Source of the DNA: Bradysia coprophila | Lineage: Eukaryota; Arthropoda; Insecta; Diptera; Sciaridae | DNA length: 64,000 bases | Assembly: GCF_014529535.1 (NCBI RefSeq) | Contig: NC_050738.1 | Coordinates: forward strand, 12,912,062 to 12,976,061 | Direction: 5' to 3' | In this document: positions 1-12,627 of the stretch, one piece after another | Position numbering within the stretch: the stretch's first letter is position 1 | Layout: the number at the start of each line of letters is the position of its first letter | The notes under the pieces: generated by a model | The model's database searches: none | What the model was told of the DNA's origin: nothing | The model's input: only the letters and a program-made list of their open reading frames with translations | Position numbers and translations under genes: made by a program

Positions 1-3000
1 AGAAGATAATTTCAAGAATTTCACTTTCATTCGGCTTCTTCTTTTCCCTTTTCCCCATTCTTACGGTCTGTTCCCTCGTCTTCCTACATAATTACATTAC
101 GCTTCCTTTCGGAAAGGATGTTCAATGTGACATCTTACACTCGATTTCTAAGCAGATAAAATTGAGGTAAAGAGAAACGCTTGTTTGATTAACAAAGTAG
201 TTTGGATAAACTTTGTCCGAAAAGAAGTTCATTGTTCAAATTCAATATGGTGCAAAAGGGAACTTGAATGGAGACCCTATTCAAATAAAAGTTGATATAA
301 AACTATATTCATTGAATAAACTACGAGACATATAAAGTAAATGATGGACAAACTTACGGTTGTGTATATAATTTCAAATTGAACTTTCTTCTTGAAAAGT
401 TTCCAAGTTTCTTGGTATTCTGATCGAAAAGCTTTCTTATATGGTGAAACAAACTTTTACATTTCTATAGACTGCCGACGCAGCATATTGTTCTGTGGTA
501 CCCAATTAACCTTTTACTTTACAATTTATACATGATTTCCATAGCAAATGACAAGCGTTCTTTTTTTTATCGTGCACGCGTAGCATAATTGAGCAACAGT
601 CAAGACAACCGAACGCTTATAACAGTAGATACATGTAGGCTTTCTTCAAGCATACACTGCTGTAAAAACATATCAACTACCATGTCACCCAGTTATTTGA
701 TCACATTGCCGATAAACTCTTATAGAGAGCAAGATAAACGTAAGCTCAAATATACCGCATTTGTGAAATATGTGTGTACACAACATAATACATATAGATG
801 TACTTATTGGGTGATTTGTGGTATGATGGTTAAGCCAGTGTTATGGCTGAAGATAATAGAAAATTGTATTATGTTTGAGCATTTTAGATGTAAATCCTTT
901 TACTCTATGCGATAATTTTACGCCTTCTGGCAAACAGATTTTATTTCACCTGTTGTTTGCGTTCCGTTCCAGGATATTCGCTCATGTTTTCCCACCAGCT
1001 AAACATAGCGTCAACGTTACACACATTCGCTTATGTATATATAACTTATTCCGCATTAGCGACAAATCTTAGCATCGAATCTAATTTGCAGGAAATTAAT
1101 GTCATTGCAAACTCATCGATCAAAATTTCCGTCATTTTTTTCATGAATATTGTGAGCAGATTTTCGCGTTGTTCTCGTCCTATTTTTTTACTGTAACCTT
1201 AGTTGCCTCAAATCAGTACATCTAAAACGAAAGCGATGAACTGCTTCATTTATCTATGGAAAAAATGCCATCGTAAAAAGCGAACAAACAAATTGATTAT
1301 GGATTAATGATGCATACAACTCGGTCATATACGATGAAAATACTGACAGCGCAAAAGCTTATTCTAAAAATATTGGCGTGTTATGTTATGTATACGATTC
1401 AGATCGAAAATAATTTTCTAAACGCTCGGTCGTAGTTTTAGTTGTATGAGAAACTAATTCATTAATTTGTAATCTCGAATGTAAATATTTAACGAGTTGA
1501 TGAATTGCAATAGAATCAAAAGCGAACATTTGAGTACGTTAGAGCTTTTAATTTAATTTTTCCCCTTAAAGGAAAAGTCGTTTTGTCGACGATATTTTGT
1601 TCAGGTGAAAGCACATCAAAATAAAATTCTTGCAAATTATTCGCAGAAGCAAGCTTCCACTCAGATGACTTGATTCCTCCTTGTACAAACTCGTATCTTC
1701 CAAACGAGAACCTATAACATCTTTCAAACAGTGGATAATATCTTCTGTTCAATGATAATTTCCAAGGAAAAGTTTTATTAAAGGCACCAAGAAATCGTTT
1801 TGAGGCACTTTGTGTAAATAAAATATCGCATGGTTGAACCAACATCGGATTCGTTTTGCGGGCATGTAAAAGTAGCTACAGTTCGACTGAACAGAGTCAC
1901 TTTGTTGGAGAAGAATTTATGTGCAACCGATAAAAGGAATTTCCAGGTTTTTATAAAAGACGGCGAGAAAGTCTTTTTGATGTTATTCATCTTCCGTAAT
2001 CCGTTGAAATACTTGGATATGAATTTATCCCAAGCAAATTGTCTATCAGAAGATGTCAGCTTCTCCTGTGAGATTTTCCCTATAGCATTTAGCTTAATAT
2101 ATTGCTAGTTTTCTGGAGTTTAGACCCCGCGCCACCAAAAAATCAGTTTAATGAACAGATTGAAACAAAATCTTTTACTTCGTTAATTATGACGGGCATA
2201 AGACATAAGACCTTATTAGCCATAGTTCATCGCACATTTTCCACTGTCGTTAACAGATGAAATAAGAATCTGCAAAAAGGTAAAGTAATTTCGGTTTCAG
2301 GTTTTCAACGGAATGGAGTTCAAATTTCCATTATGATCTGAGTCAAAAATTTCCCGTTCACTCGTTCGAGGGTTTTTCTTTGTATCTCTTTCACCAAAAA
2401 AATGAGAGGAAAATTCAAGACAAGACTTTCTTTGTTCGCCAGAAAACTTAATTTATTTACGTCTTTGAACTAGGCATATGTACCTAAATTGAAACATTTT
2501 GTATTCTTCCATTGTCTCTGTGCACAAGTAAACAATATCCGTAGCTCTGACACTAAATTCCAGTTAATTATTTTGGTAGCAAAGGATGCAAAGCAATCAA
2601 ATTATAAATTCTTTACCAGAGTTCATTCCATTGAAAATATAAATCAAATAGGAAGTCATGTATAGATTACTAACATAATGATTCAAACGGTGTCACGTAT
2701 TCACGAATATGGGTTTAGCTTACACTAGACTCATTTTGGTCATATAATGGTAAATGATAAGGACTTTCAATTCATGGTGTTTTCCAATTCAATGCAGTTT
2801 CGATGTATATTATACGCCTAAATGTGCAGATAAATGATGCATAATTATGTTAAGTTAATGTGTTGGGTTGGGTATATGTTGTGCTATGTTACAAGTGCAT
2901 ATAATAAGTGTACATGACTTGGAATGCATGTTTGTACTCAATATTTAAATGATCAACTGCAGTCAGAGCAGCTAATTGAACAATCCATTGCTCTAAATGC

Positions 3001-4425
3001 ACGTCTCTATGGATTCATTTCGCATAATATTTTAAGTGGCCATACACTCGTTTAGGGACATTTCGATGTGTATCCAAGATGTGAACGGAACCATATTGTG
3101 AATAATCTGGCAAATTGTAATCCAAATTCTCCATAAAGATGTCGAATTAAGTTTATGTTTGAATAAATTTCTTAAAAGGTTATCTACGTTTAATATTGTT
3201 TGAGCAAATGATGACGATCCCCATAATTCTAAGTTGGAATAAAGGAGGTAAAAGATAAATGTTGTACGTATAGAAGCTGGATTAGGCTTTTGTGGCTGGG
3301 AATGTAATAAAGCACAGAGCGGCTGGGAGAGTTGAATAGCATTTCAACATTTGGTCTATGTTATTGGATATAATCAATTCAATTTAATAAGCTCGGATCC
3401 AGTACATTTTTGAAATGTTCTCCTTTTGACCGATATCATGCCATCGGTCTGCTATACAACAGATAATACTATGAAGCATCAATTGTTTAGTTTACACGGG
3501 GGATCTGTTTTATTATGTTCCAGTATGAAAATTCCAATATAGATGCCATCTCGAGCAGAATTTAAATTGCTCAGAGTTGACCAAACTCAAATTTTAGTAG
3601 GGCACACCTTTTTATTGATGATGGGTAACGAAGTGCAAGACTAATGCCAATTTACAGATTACAAAGTTTTAATAACATGCCGAATCGTTAGAAAATAAAT
3701 TGTGAAAGCTCCGCTAAATTTATTCGTGACAATAAATTTTTAAGTCAAAGCTTTGTGAACCGAAAATGTTTTGTCAAATCTAATTAATTGGACTTACATT
3801 AACTTTTAATTGTATAGCACTCCTTTGGCACTGTGTACGATGTTGAAAAGTAAGGAAAACAACGAATTAACTTCCCGAAACGATTTTTCATCTGTTGTCG
3901 ACAACGGCGCGGCGGTGTTTTCTTACATCTAGTAGAATGTATGTTTAAAAAAATGAAGTATAAAACTTGTGATACTGAACATTTAAACAACAGAAGTAAT
4001 AGATTATAACGAATTTATAGAGATAAACTGTGTTTTTTGTAAAAGTTTAATTACATTTTACGTTAACAATTAATTAAATTGAAATCCACTGCATATTTTC
4101 GTTACTGTCACTATACCGTTACTCCATCGTTACTATATCAAGAGGACCTCTTGCTGGTTACATTATTAGTGTAAAACTGCGGTGTATTTGTCGCAAAAAA
4201 CACTGTCTAATAGTTGTGCAGTGGTAGAGAAGTTTTCCCCAATATTACAGTTATAAATTCATATTAAAGGCGGATACCATTTTCATGTGAACGAAAGAAA
4301 AACTTGGAATATTATCTTACTCAGTCGTTTTTATATTTAGAACGAAATGTTCAGAAACGGCAGGTATTTTGCGATAGAGTTTTAAAAATCTATTACTTCT
4401 TGTAAGGCTTATTTTGGAGAATTTT
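1..4425. other. gene-poor AT-rich stretch
   Basis: I see no convincing gene here. Open frames are short and lack splice or family signals. On the minus strand between about 1990 and 1516 two overlapping frames together read like one degenerate secreted protein with a frameshift; this is discussed as a low-confidence finding. Around 2166-2270 lies one copy of a dispersed repeat that recurs three more times in the window. Confidence 0.5.
2166..2270 (+). repeat. dispersed repeat family A, copy 1
   Basis: The stretch shares a block reading roughly aacagat-x-aaaatcttttacttc, then a (t)ataagacc-attagcc-tagtt block, with three other places: about 24540-24680 (same strand), 29715-29823 and 39786-39893 (both reverse orientation). 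The copies are diverged and I could not define ends or target-site duplications. Probably an old short transposable element; no coding capacity. Confidence 0.45.
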
Positions 4426-4682
4426 ACAATTGCTAAAAGTTTCCTATGTGCAAAATAAGCACCAGCTGGTGTACAAACAAAAACAGTTTGTATTGTAAAC
4501 AATTCAAAGACAACTTACACACAATGCATTTCTAAGTTAACGTCATCTATGCGCGCACATAACACGTATGAATGAAGTTAACACATTGTGAAGAATGTGT
4601 TTTGATTGTTTATCATACAATAAGTGTGTGTTAGTAGATCAGATGGTGCTCATTCTGCACATAGGAAACTTTTAACAATTGT
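4426..4682. repeat. MITE-like element, family B copy 1
   Basis: About 257 bp bounded by imperfect terminal inverted repeats that start acaattg(c/t)taaaagtttcc and continue through 'tatgtgca-aataagcacc'. A second, longer copy lies at 61260-61641 with the same ends and the same interior (including 'gttaacgtcatctatgcgcgcacataacacgtatga' in outline). It has no open frame of note and is a non-autonomous DNA transposon by structure. No clear target-site duplication was seen. Confidence 0.75.
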
Positions 4683-5325
4683 AATTCTGAAAAATCCTGA
4701 AAAATTCTGAACAAAATTTCGAAAAATATTCTGAAATGTTTAAAATAAGCCGTGTCTTTTTCTGATCGTCTAGTGTTTGATGTAAAATCTGTTTCGTTTG
4801 TTTTTCATTTATTTTGCTTGAGCTCATCGCTTATTTTTGTTGACAAGAGATAATTATTTGTTTCTAAAAGTATCGTTTCGTAAAAGTATAGTGGGATCTT
4901 AAGACATCTCTGAGTTGATCATGAACACAGTGACACGATGGCACCCTAACTTTTTAGTGGCACCTCCACCAATTTGAGTTTTTTTTATATTTACCGAAAC
5001 TTTTATATGGAAAATATTCACTGAACCGTTCAATTTTCGGTTTTCGTAGATATTTTAACCTGGTTAGGTAGCTTAGGTAGCTTACGAGACCCTTCTTCAA
5101 AATTGTTAACAATTTGTTCTATGAATTCAATCCGATAGACAAAATGGATCGATAATAAAATATCATCTATTTCCGACAGATATTCTCCGATTCTTTTTCC
5201 AAGATTTGACATTTTTTACGATGTAACAAACCAACTCTTTTAGTCAGATGCCTATCCAATGGACGCTTTCTGGACAGTCCATTAAGTACATTTTCTGATA
5301 AAAATCAATTTGACGAGTATCGCGT

Positions 5326-6297
5326 AGGGGTCCAGAATCGTATGGGAAAATAAAAGTTTCGAGAAAGTTGGCGAACCCCGGTGAAAACGAACCTATATGA
5401 CCCACGGATAAAAAATGTATATGGGGCCGATGTGATCCGAGTTGATTTATGGGTCGCTCAAGGACGAAATATGTGAAAAACCACGAAAATGAGGGTTAAA
5501 GTAAAATTGAACGTAACTAACAGATGCTGAGGTCACTTCTTAAGGTGAGTTGGATTATTTCACTTCAGAATAATTCAAAGAGACCGATTTAATGATTTGT
5601 AAGTGCATTCGCATCTCCCAAGTCAGTCAAAGTTTCCCAATCTGTTCACCCAGTCTTTGGGTTCTTCCAAAACATTTATGGGATGTGCATCGGATATATT
5701 CATATCTAACGAGAGCTTATGGCATAAGCTTTCGTCGCAAAAAGAAATTTTTTCGAAAACAATTTTTTGAAGCTATATAGAAATCGATTTTGGTGCAAAA
5801 ATGTCAGGGTCGTGAACTCAGACAATTTTCAAATGACTGTTACGTCAAGACACTTATTGTGAGTGGGCTCGTTAGAAAGCCACTGTCATTACCTCTACAA
5901 CGACACCTAACACTTAATTTAAAGAGTGACTTCGCCTGACTTTGTATTACTTGGAAATTATCTGTCGATTTTTGTCTATATCAATATTGTAAGGTGTGCC
6001 CAGACGATATAAAAATTCCAAAAAATGAAAACAACGCATTTTTGTTGCTCTTGCATCTAATCTAAGTTGTATGGACCAAAAAAGTTTGATATTGTTGCTA
6101 AAAAAAAATTTCCATAGAAAGTAATGGAAAAAATGTATGGAAATCACAGCGTTTTTTTACATATTTCGTCCTCGAGCTACCCATAAACCAACTCGGATCG
6201 CATCGGCCCCATATACAATTTTTATCAGGAGGCCATAAAGGTTTGTTTTCCTCGGGGTCCGCCAACTTCCTCGACACTTTAATTTTTTGGACCCCCC
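5326..6297. repeat. ~970-bp foldback element
   Basis: The two ends are diverged inverted copies of each other, left arm about 5326-5490 and right arm about 6150-6297. Shared blocks include ggggtcc / ggacccc at the tips, aagttggcg / cgccaactt, atatggggccgatg / catcggccccatat and ggacgaaatatgt / acatatttcgtcc. The middle is AT-rich with no coding evidence. A large palindromic, non-autonomous transposon is the simplest reading. Confidence 0.7.
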
Positions 6298-9200
6298 AAG
6301 AGAGATGAGAGGTGAGAGATGATTTTTAAAAATTCACAATTTGCTTTTTGAGTTCATGCTAAATTTTTCCACAGTGGAGGTGGATGTTGTAACTCGCCAT
6401 CGAAATTTATTTTCTGCAGAAGGTATTTGTGGAGGCTGAACACAAAAATTCTTAAAATAAGTTAAATTGAAGCATGTCAATAAAATTTCGTTCGCTCATT
6501 TAATGTTAAAAGTACAAGCTTAGGTCATGGGATTCTGTCACAGTCCGTTTGTGACCTGTTTTTGTGAATTAATTACTCCTTTTTATGATTCAATGTAACA
6601 CTGCTGTAGATCGTATAATGCTTTACACTTCGGATGATTTTGCTTTTCTGAATTTATTATTTGAACCAATTTTCAAACAACTCATTTAACTAATTATTTA
6701 TGCAATCAAAAACAGTTTTCATCAATAACGGCAAAAAGGGGCAAAACGTTTATATCCGTCCCGTACACATGGAATTACATCCAACCATCATTAAAAGTTA
6801 AGTTGAAGCTATAAAATTTTCTTCAATTCAATTAGGGTACCGTAGAAAAGTTTTTGTTCGAAGAAAGCGGTGTGGGTGTAAATACTAATCGAGTAACTAG
6901 AAAAAAGACACTCACACTCACCAAGAATAACAACAATGTTAAACTGGGGACGTTAAACAACATATTGACTAAAACACTGAATAAAGTTTTTAATTTTTCA
7001 CGAAAATTACAATAAAAAATTTTTGTGAAACAAATTTTTATTCTTTCTCCTATCTTGCAAAAGTGACTCTCTGTCTCTATCTCTTACTCTACGAATTGCT
7101 TTATTTATCAAGAACCAGAGTAAACTAATTTCCATACAAATTATTTTTTAAGTTACTTCATTTGAGTTTAAAATTAGTTTTTCGCATATTGCTAAACAGC
7201 GAATTCAGTTGTTTCCAGCCAGGTACATACGTATATATACACAAACAGAAAAGACGCGTGTTATACATTTTATGAATTTTTTTTTTGTCATCTTCGTTTG
7301 CTATACTCTTCGGGATGTTAGCGCACGCTTTACTGTTTGCTATATAACCATTATTTATGAGTGATTTGGAAGACAATATTATTTTCAGAGGCGCTTGAAA
7401 ATTTGATTCCGCCGCATGATACGAACATAAAATGTCAAATCGGTTTTTTTTTCCTCTTCGTGTTTTTGAGATTATTGAACAAAATATAACGGAATTGAGT
7501 GTGTTAAGATCTCGAGAACACGTTTCAAGTTGATAATGTCGAAATAATGTTTGTTGAGAATGAATAAGGATGCTAATCCGTCAGTTGTTGACATTAAACA
7601 CTAATAACAAGATATATCAAAATAAATGCGAAAGATCAACACAAGATGAAGGGGATATTGAACCATAAGAGATTGTTGCATAGTGCAAGAGCTTTTCCTA
7701 TATTAAGATACATTTCACCAAGGTATGATAAAAAGATAGTAGAAAAATAACCTTGAACTCTTATAAATTCTGTTACACAATCACTGGAGATACATTAGTC
7801 TTGTAGCATTCCCCAACGAAACACTAAGCTTAACGATAATTAATGTTCATATAGAATGGGCTATTTCCTTCAAATAACTCAATCTTCCATTTCATGGCCC
7901 GATGATCTTAACACTTAGTCAAGTATATTCAGTAAATGACCCCAGGCAACTCTATGCTCATACACAATTTACTTTATTATGCTTCTCGGGTCGACGATAC
8001 ACCAAAACTTGTTCTTATACATCGATTATGGTCTCGCATATCACCCGACAACATCACTTTTAGCTTCTGCTTTCGGTATTAATGGGTCGACATGCATTTT
8101 TAATGTTTGACATTAGTAAGTTAATTTGCTAAAAAAAGAAGGGAAAATCGATTCAAACAACGTCTTTCACATTGACTACAATTGAATTATCTCGGTGAAA
8201 ATTTCATTTACGATTTTAATACAAAATTACTTCTGTCGTAATTAAGCGATAATGTTACAGAAAATTATAACAATTACAGCAAAAACAGCTCAATCCATTT
8301 AGCATACACAATTTAATTATATGTACCAACCAAAAAACGTAAACAGTTCAACCGTTCAACTCGATGATATGAAATTTAATTTCAGAAATGTGAAGTACAA
8401 TCGAATTAAATTTCATTTCATTTTACCTGAACGAACATGGATATATATACGTTGTACATGTTACACGGTGGTACAACGTCGCTTTCTTGCGTATAAAGCA
8501 TTTCTTAATATTTCCCGTATTAAATTCCAAAATCGGATATTTTTTAAGTTTCGAAAACTTTACCAAATTGAGCTATTCACTGCTTATCGCATCGTTATAT
8601 GAAGCTCATACGAAAAACATTATATGAGAGAGAAATTAAATTGATACACAGCAACTGTTTCGGCAGTTTTTCACCCTTCTTATTTCCTGTTTCTTATTTC
8701 CCTCTTGTACACACATTACCTGCGCTAATAACAATAATTTAAAGAAAAAAGAAAAACCAGGTAAATTTCGGCTACAGTACCTTTTATAGTCGAGTGTATG
8801 TTCATACAAATAAATATTCCAACACATGGCATTGAATTCTTCTATATAAATGTAACATAAATTATGCATTTAATGGCTAATCTTGATAATATAAATAATA
8901 AATTTTAGATTAGAAAAGGGATAGCATTTTCGTTTTTGCTAGTCAAGCGAAAGTAAACGTTAGATTCGCCTTTCGCTATACTTCTAATATGAATCCAGAT
9001 ATATCCCGGATCGACGCGTTCTCGACAAAATATAATAAATTTTTATTTAAAAAAATAAAACCAGAAGCCTTCCAATATTGTGGAAACCGTATGTTGTTTC
9101 TCTCACAGCATATATACATGTAGCCGCCATATGAAAAACTTTTCCACTTGTTTTCTTATCCTCACATAATACACAACATTTGATACTTTATAGCCCCACA

Positions 9201-9411
9201 GATGCGTCCGACAATTTTACAAAATTATATTTCCAATGGGAAATCGGCTGAAGGAAGAAAAAAAAAATGAAAATATTGCTGTATGTAACGGTGCGGACTA
9301 TAAAGAGCTTTAAATTGAGGGTATCCATAGAACAACAAACACATTATACACACACATACACCTATGCGCTAAGCTTTTATTTACCGTTCTGGTTTTATAC
9401 GGTGTCGCTAT
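6298..9411. other. no gene recognised
   Basis: AT-rich sequence with homopolymer runs. Open frames are short, mostly start on non-ATG codons or have no recognisable composition. I see nothing I can name. Confidence 0.5.
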
Positions 9412-9821
9412 TGTAATGTAACGAGAAATTTATGCTTGAAATAATATGCGAATGTGAATTACGAAAAATGGCAATTAATTTACTTGAATTTGCTTAATTT
9501 TTTTTTTCTCTCGCATTCCTTGTTGGACTTTATGTACCGAGTAGCGCATAAAATATGCTAGGAAATATTAAAATTGTTGAACGCAAAATTTATATGTGTG
9601 GATTTGGTAGTATCAAAAAAGAGTGTGTTTCTGCTGCACTGGAATAGGGTGGAATAATTGCATATTTCATAAATTAATTGGTATGTTCAAAGGAAAGAAA
9701 ACCGAGGATTTCGAGAGGATCACCGATTAAGAGTACTTACTCAACTAACACACTAGTCAAACACTTAAATTGAATTGAATTCACTAACAAATTTGTTTGT
9801 TATTACATTAGCATGCTCCAG
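9412..9821. repeat. direct repeat C, left copy
   Basis: Begins tgtaatgtaacgagaaat and ends cattagcatgctccag. A diverged copy in the same orientation lies at 11918-12627; that copy carries an extra ~294 bp at about 12240-12533. The pair flanks 2.1 kb that includes a small spliced gene. The layout recalls long terminal repeats and the start is TG, but I find no target-site duplication outside the pair and the ends do not read as a clean TG...CA, so a segmental duplication or a composite element is equally possible. Confidence 0.7.
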
Positions 9822-10112
9822 GAGAGAGATTACGGCGTCAGTTCTCTTTTCTCAATTCTATATCAACTCTACCGATAGAGAAAAATTCATTATTTCACTG
9901 AAAGATGTCCGCAATAAACCCAATGTCAACAGAATAATCTCTAGTCTCTCACTCTAGTCTCTACCTGAAAGAGCATACACATTATCGATTTAAATCAAAA
10001 CATTGGATATTAAATTGTTTCTGGGCAATTAAGAAATAGTTGCTTTCGCAGCAAGTGACGAAAAGTAGGATCTTCCGTTGCCTTTATTGCGAAAAAGGTT
10101 CTATACACCTCG

Positions 10113-10213
10113 ACGATAAATGATTTTTTAGGCACACGATGTGTATTGTCACACTCGAACTGCGGTCCCGAGTGACAATCTTCACATCTAGTGCCTAAAA
10201 AACATTTGTCACT
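10113..10213. repeat. imperfect hairpin
   Basis: Arms about 10113-10157 and 10169-10213 are inverted copies (ttttttaggcac... against gtgcctaaaaaa, and attgtcacactcg against cgagtgacaat), with a loop of about 11 bases. It overlaps the first unit of the 172-bp tandem repeat, whose units each begin with one half of this hairpin. Confidence 0.6.
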
Positions 10214-10502
10214 CGGTTGTATAAATAACTATTTCGTGTGACATTGATATTGCTTTAAAAAAGAGCGCAGCACGGCAACTATATTACAAAAAAGTCAGTG
10301 TCACATTTGTCAAAATAAGATGGTATTTTGACTGCGGTCTCGAGTGACAATCTACACATCTAGTGCCTAAAAAAGCATTTATCACTCCGTTGTATAAATA
10401 ACTATTTCGTGTGACATTGATATCGCTTTAAAAAAGAGCGCATCACGGCAACTCTATTACAAAAAAAGTCAGTGTCACATTTGTCAAAATAAGATTGTAT
10501 TT
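10159..10502. repeat. tandem duplication, 2 x 172 bp
   Basis: Two head-to-tail units of about 172 bp (starting actgcggtc at 10159 and at 10331), each containing 'gtataaataactatttcgtgtg' in outline and 'gtcagtgtcacatttgtcaaaataag'. They differ at a few bases. The start of a third unit (tttgactgca) follows at about 10503 and then diverges. No open frame. Confidence 0.8.
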
Positions 10503-11187
10503 TGACTGCATCAAAACGAAGTTTGGTTGCTAGAGAGGCTATTGGATCACTTGATCAATACACAGCATATTGCTGATTGGAATAAAAATCATATTTTTAA
10601 ATGTGTGTGTGACAGTAAAAAAAGACTCTTAATGTCAAAGGGTGGTGTTAGTGGTGTGTGGTATAATTTTTCAATGAATGTCGGGTCATAATTCCTCTGT
10701 GTAGTCTACTTAAAAATGTAAGAGTTGTAATGGATATGATTTTAATCAATAAGACTGAAAACACTACGAACAAGCAAAATGAATGTAAATTTATCTCCAA
10801 TGCTTACAACAACGTTCTAAACATAAACAAACGAGTACAACAATCAATTTAAAAAATTCTTCAAACGAAATTTGGGACTACTTTGGTGTATAATCAAAAA
10901 AATGTATTGCAAATGTATTATCTTATTTTATTGACTTTCACGACGTTAAGTTCTAACATTTTGCAACGAAGACCACTGTGTGCAATTGCTTTAGATTGTG
11001 GTGAACAAAAATATTCAACTCGTGCGAAGAAACTACATGACAAATATTCTGAGATTTCTCTGTTCTTCTCACTCACTCGTTAAATATTTCATTGTTTCGA
11101 CCCCTGAAGCTATACGCTTAACGACCGTGTCAAACTTTCACCTCTTTTTTGTCGGACTAGAGTGCAACTCATTTGCGATCGATCGAT

Positions 11188-11639
11188 ATGGACAAATACA
11201 GTAAAATGAAAGTTGAAGAATTAAGATCAGCACTACGTAAACTTAAATTAATTGATCGTCTACGTTCACATCCGAGTAAGTAGAAAAAATTGAGTGTCTT
11301 TTTCATTGTTGCGTTAAAAAAATTGTGTTTTCGTTAACAATTCAGCGAACAATGGACAATAAATGTGCGACTCTTTTGTTAATTTTTTTATTCTTTCCAG
11401 AAACGAGCGCTGGAGAAGATGCCGTAGCAACATCAGATCCAGTACCAGTAACAGAACCAAGTGGATTCGAATGGTTGAAATATAATTTGGAAATGGAAAA
11501 ATTAAGATTAGAAGCAATGAAAAAAAGTCGAAATGGAGAAATTTTGAGATTAATTATAATTCTGGTTTTTGTTTTTTTGGTTTTTATTTTGTTTAAAACT
11601 TCGAATTCGAGTGAAAAACCTTCATATCTTCTCAATTAA
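11188..11639 (+). CDS. small SAP-like single-pass membrane protein (two exons)
   Basis: CDS is join(11188-11275, 11401-11639), 108 aa. I chose the ATG at 11188 because the exon ends in a perfect donor (gtaagt at 11276), the 125-bp intron ends in a strong pyrimidine-rich acceptor (ttattctttccag at 11400), and the phase-1 join continues the downstream open frame exactly. The first ~28 residues (MDKYSKMKVEELRSALRKLK, then LIDRLRSHP) resemble the first helix of a SAP motif. A Ser/Thr/Pro-rich linker follows, then a charged helix (WLKYNLEMEKLRLEAMKK), a ~17-residue hydrophobic segment (LRLIIILVFVFLVFILF) near residues 76-92, and a short Ser-rich tail. No homologue is recognised. The helix recalls N-terminal regions of retroelement Gag proteins and the gene lies between direct repeats, so it could belong to a mobile element or be a domesticated piece. 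If unspliced, an ATG at 11352 would give a signal-peptide-like start instead. Confidence 0.55.
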
Positions 11640-11917
11640 AGAATTGTAATATCTACAGAAAAGTATTTAATTTTATAAAGTTGAAAAAATTCTTCGTCTG
11701 GACAGTGAATTTAAAGTTTGAAAAAAGCGCTTGAAAGAAACCACCAACAACCAATTTAAATCGATACGTAAATAACTAATGTATTGGCTTATGTATTTGA
11801 TGTTTATATGCGAATCGCAAAGCCTTCTTTATATCGAGGTTTGCGGTCAGATAAAGTGTGCTTTTTAAGCGAGAAATATATAAAAAATCTTAAGATTCTA
11901 ATTTAATTTGAACACTC

Positions 11918-12627
11918 TGTAATGTAACGAGAAATTATTTGCTTCAAATAAGTAATATGCGAATTACGAAAAATGGCAATTATTTTACTTGAATTTGCTT
12001 AATTTTTTTTCTCTACCATTCCTTGTTGGACTTTATGTTCCGAGTAGCGCATAAAATATGCTAGGAAATGTTAAAATTGTTGAAAGCAAAATTTATATGT
12101 GTGGATTTGGTAGTATCAAAAAAGAGTGTGTTGCTGCTGCACTGGAGTGGGGTGAAATTATTGCATATTTCATAAATTAATTGTTATGTACAAACGAAAG
12201 AAAACCGAGGATTTCTAGAAGAACACCGCTTAACACACAATGAATCTGCTAGACTAATACTATTTTGTTATACTCGGCTTTGCGAACAATTATTATTTTT
12301 CCCCGGGAAGAATGTATTTAGGGGCTACACCATAATCAAATTTGCCATTTCTTTTCTAGTTATTTGGGTCAATTTATTCAGTTCAGATATTTTTTGAAAT
12401 AATAATAATATTTCCAGAGAGGAAACTGCATGTAATTAAAGTGTGCTTGCTATACACAAACATATACCACACCACATCCAATTCGTACACTTTGCATGAG
12501 GTAATTTTTGTTTAACGCGCTAGTGGATTTTTATAAGAGCACTTACTATACTAGCACACTAGTCAAACATTTGAATTGAATTGAATTCACTAACAAATTA
12601 GTTTGTTATTACATTAGCATGCTCCAG
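11918..12627. repeat. direct repeat C, right copy
   Basis: Same-orientation copy of 9412-9821, starting tgtaatgtaacgagaaat and ending cattagcatgctccag. About 294 bp (12240-12533) are absent from the left copy and look like a later insertion or a segment lost from the left. The 3' parts (actagtcaaaca-tt-aattgaattgaattcact) match closely. Confidence 0.7.

Noticed and set aside
11325..11639. Unspliced reading of the small gene with a signal-peptide-like start (MDNKCATLLLIFLFF)
   Set aside because: The hydrophobic stretch is the pyrimidine tract of a strong acceptor (ttctttccag) translated in frame; a perfect donor and phase-matched exon upstream make the spliced model better.
9412..12627. Calling the direct repeats true LTRs
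   Set aside because: No target duplication outside the pair, no clean TG...CA ends, and no pol or integrase sequence between them.
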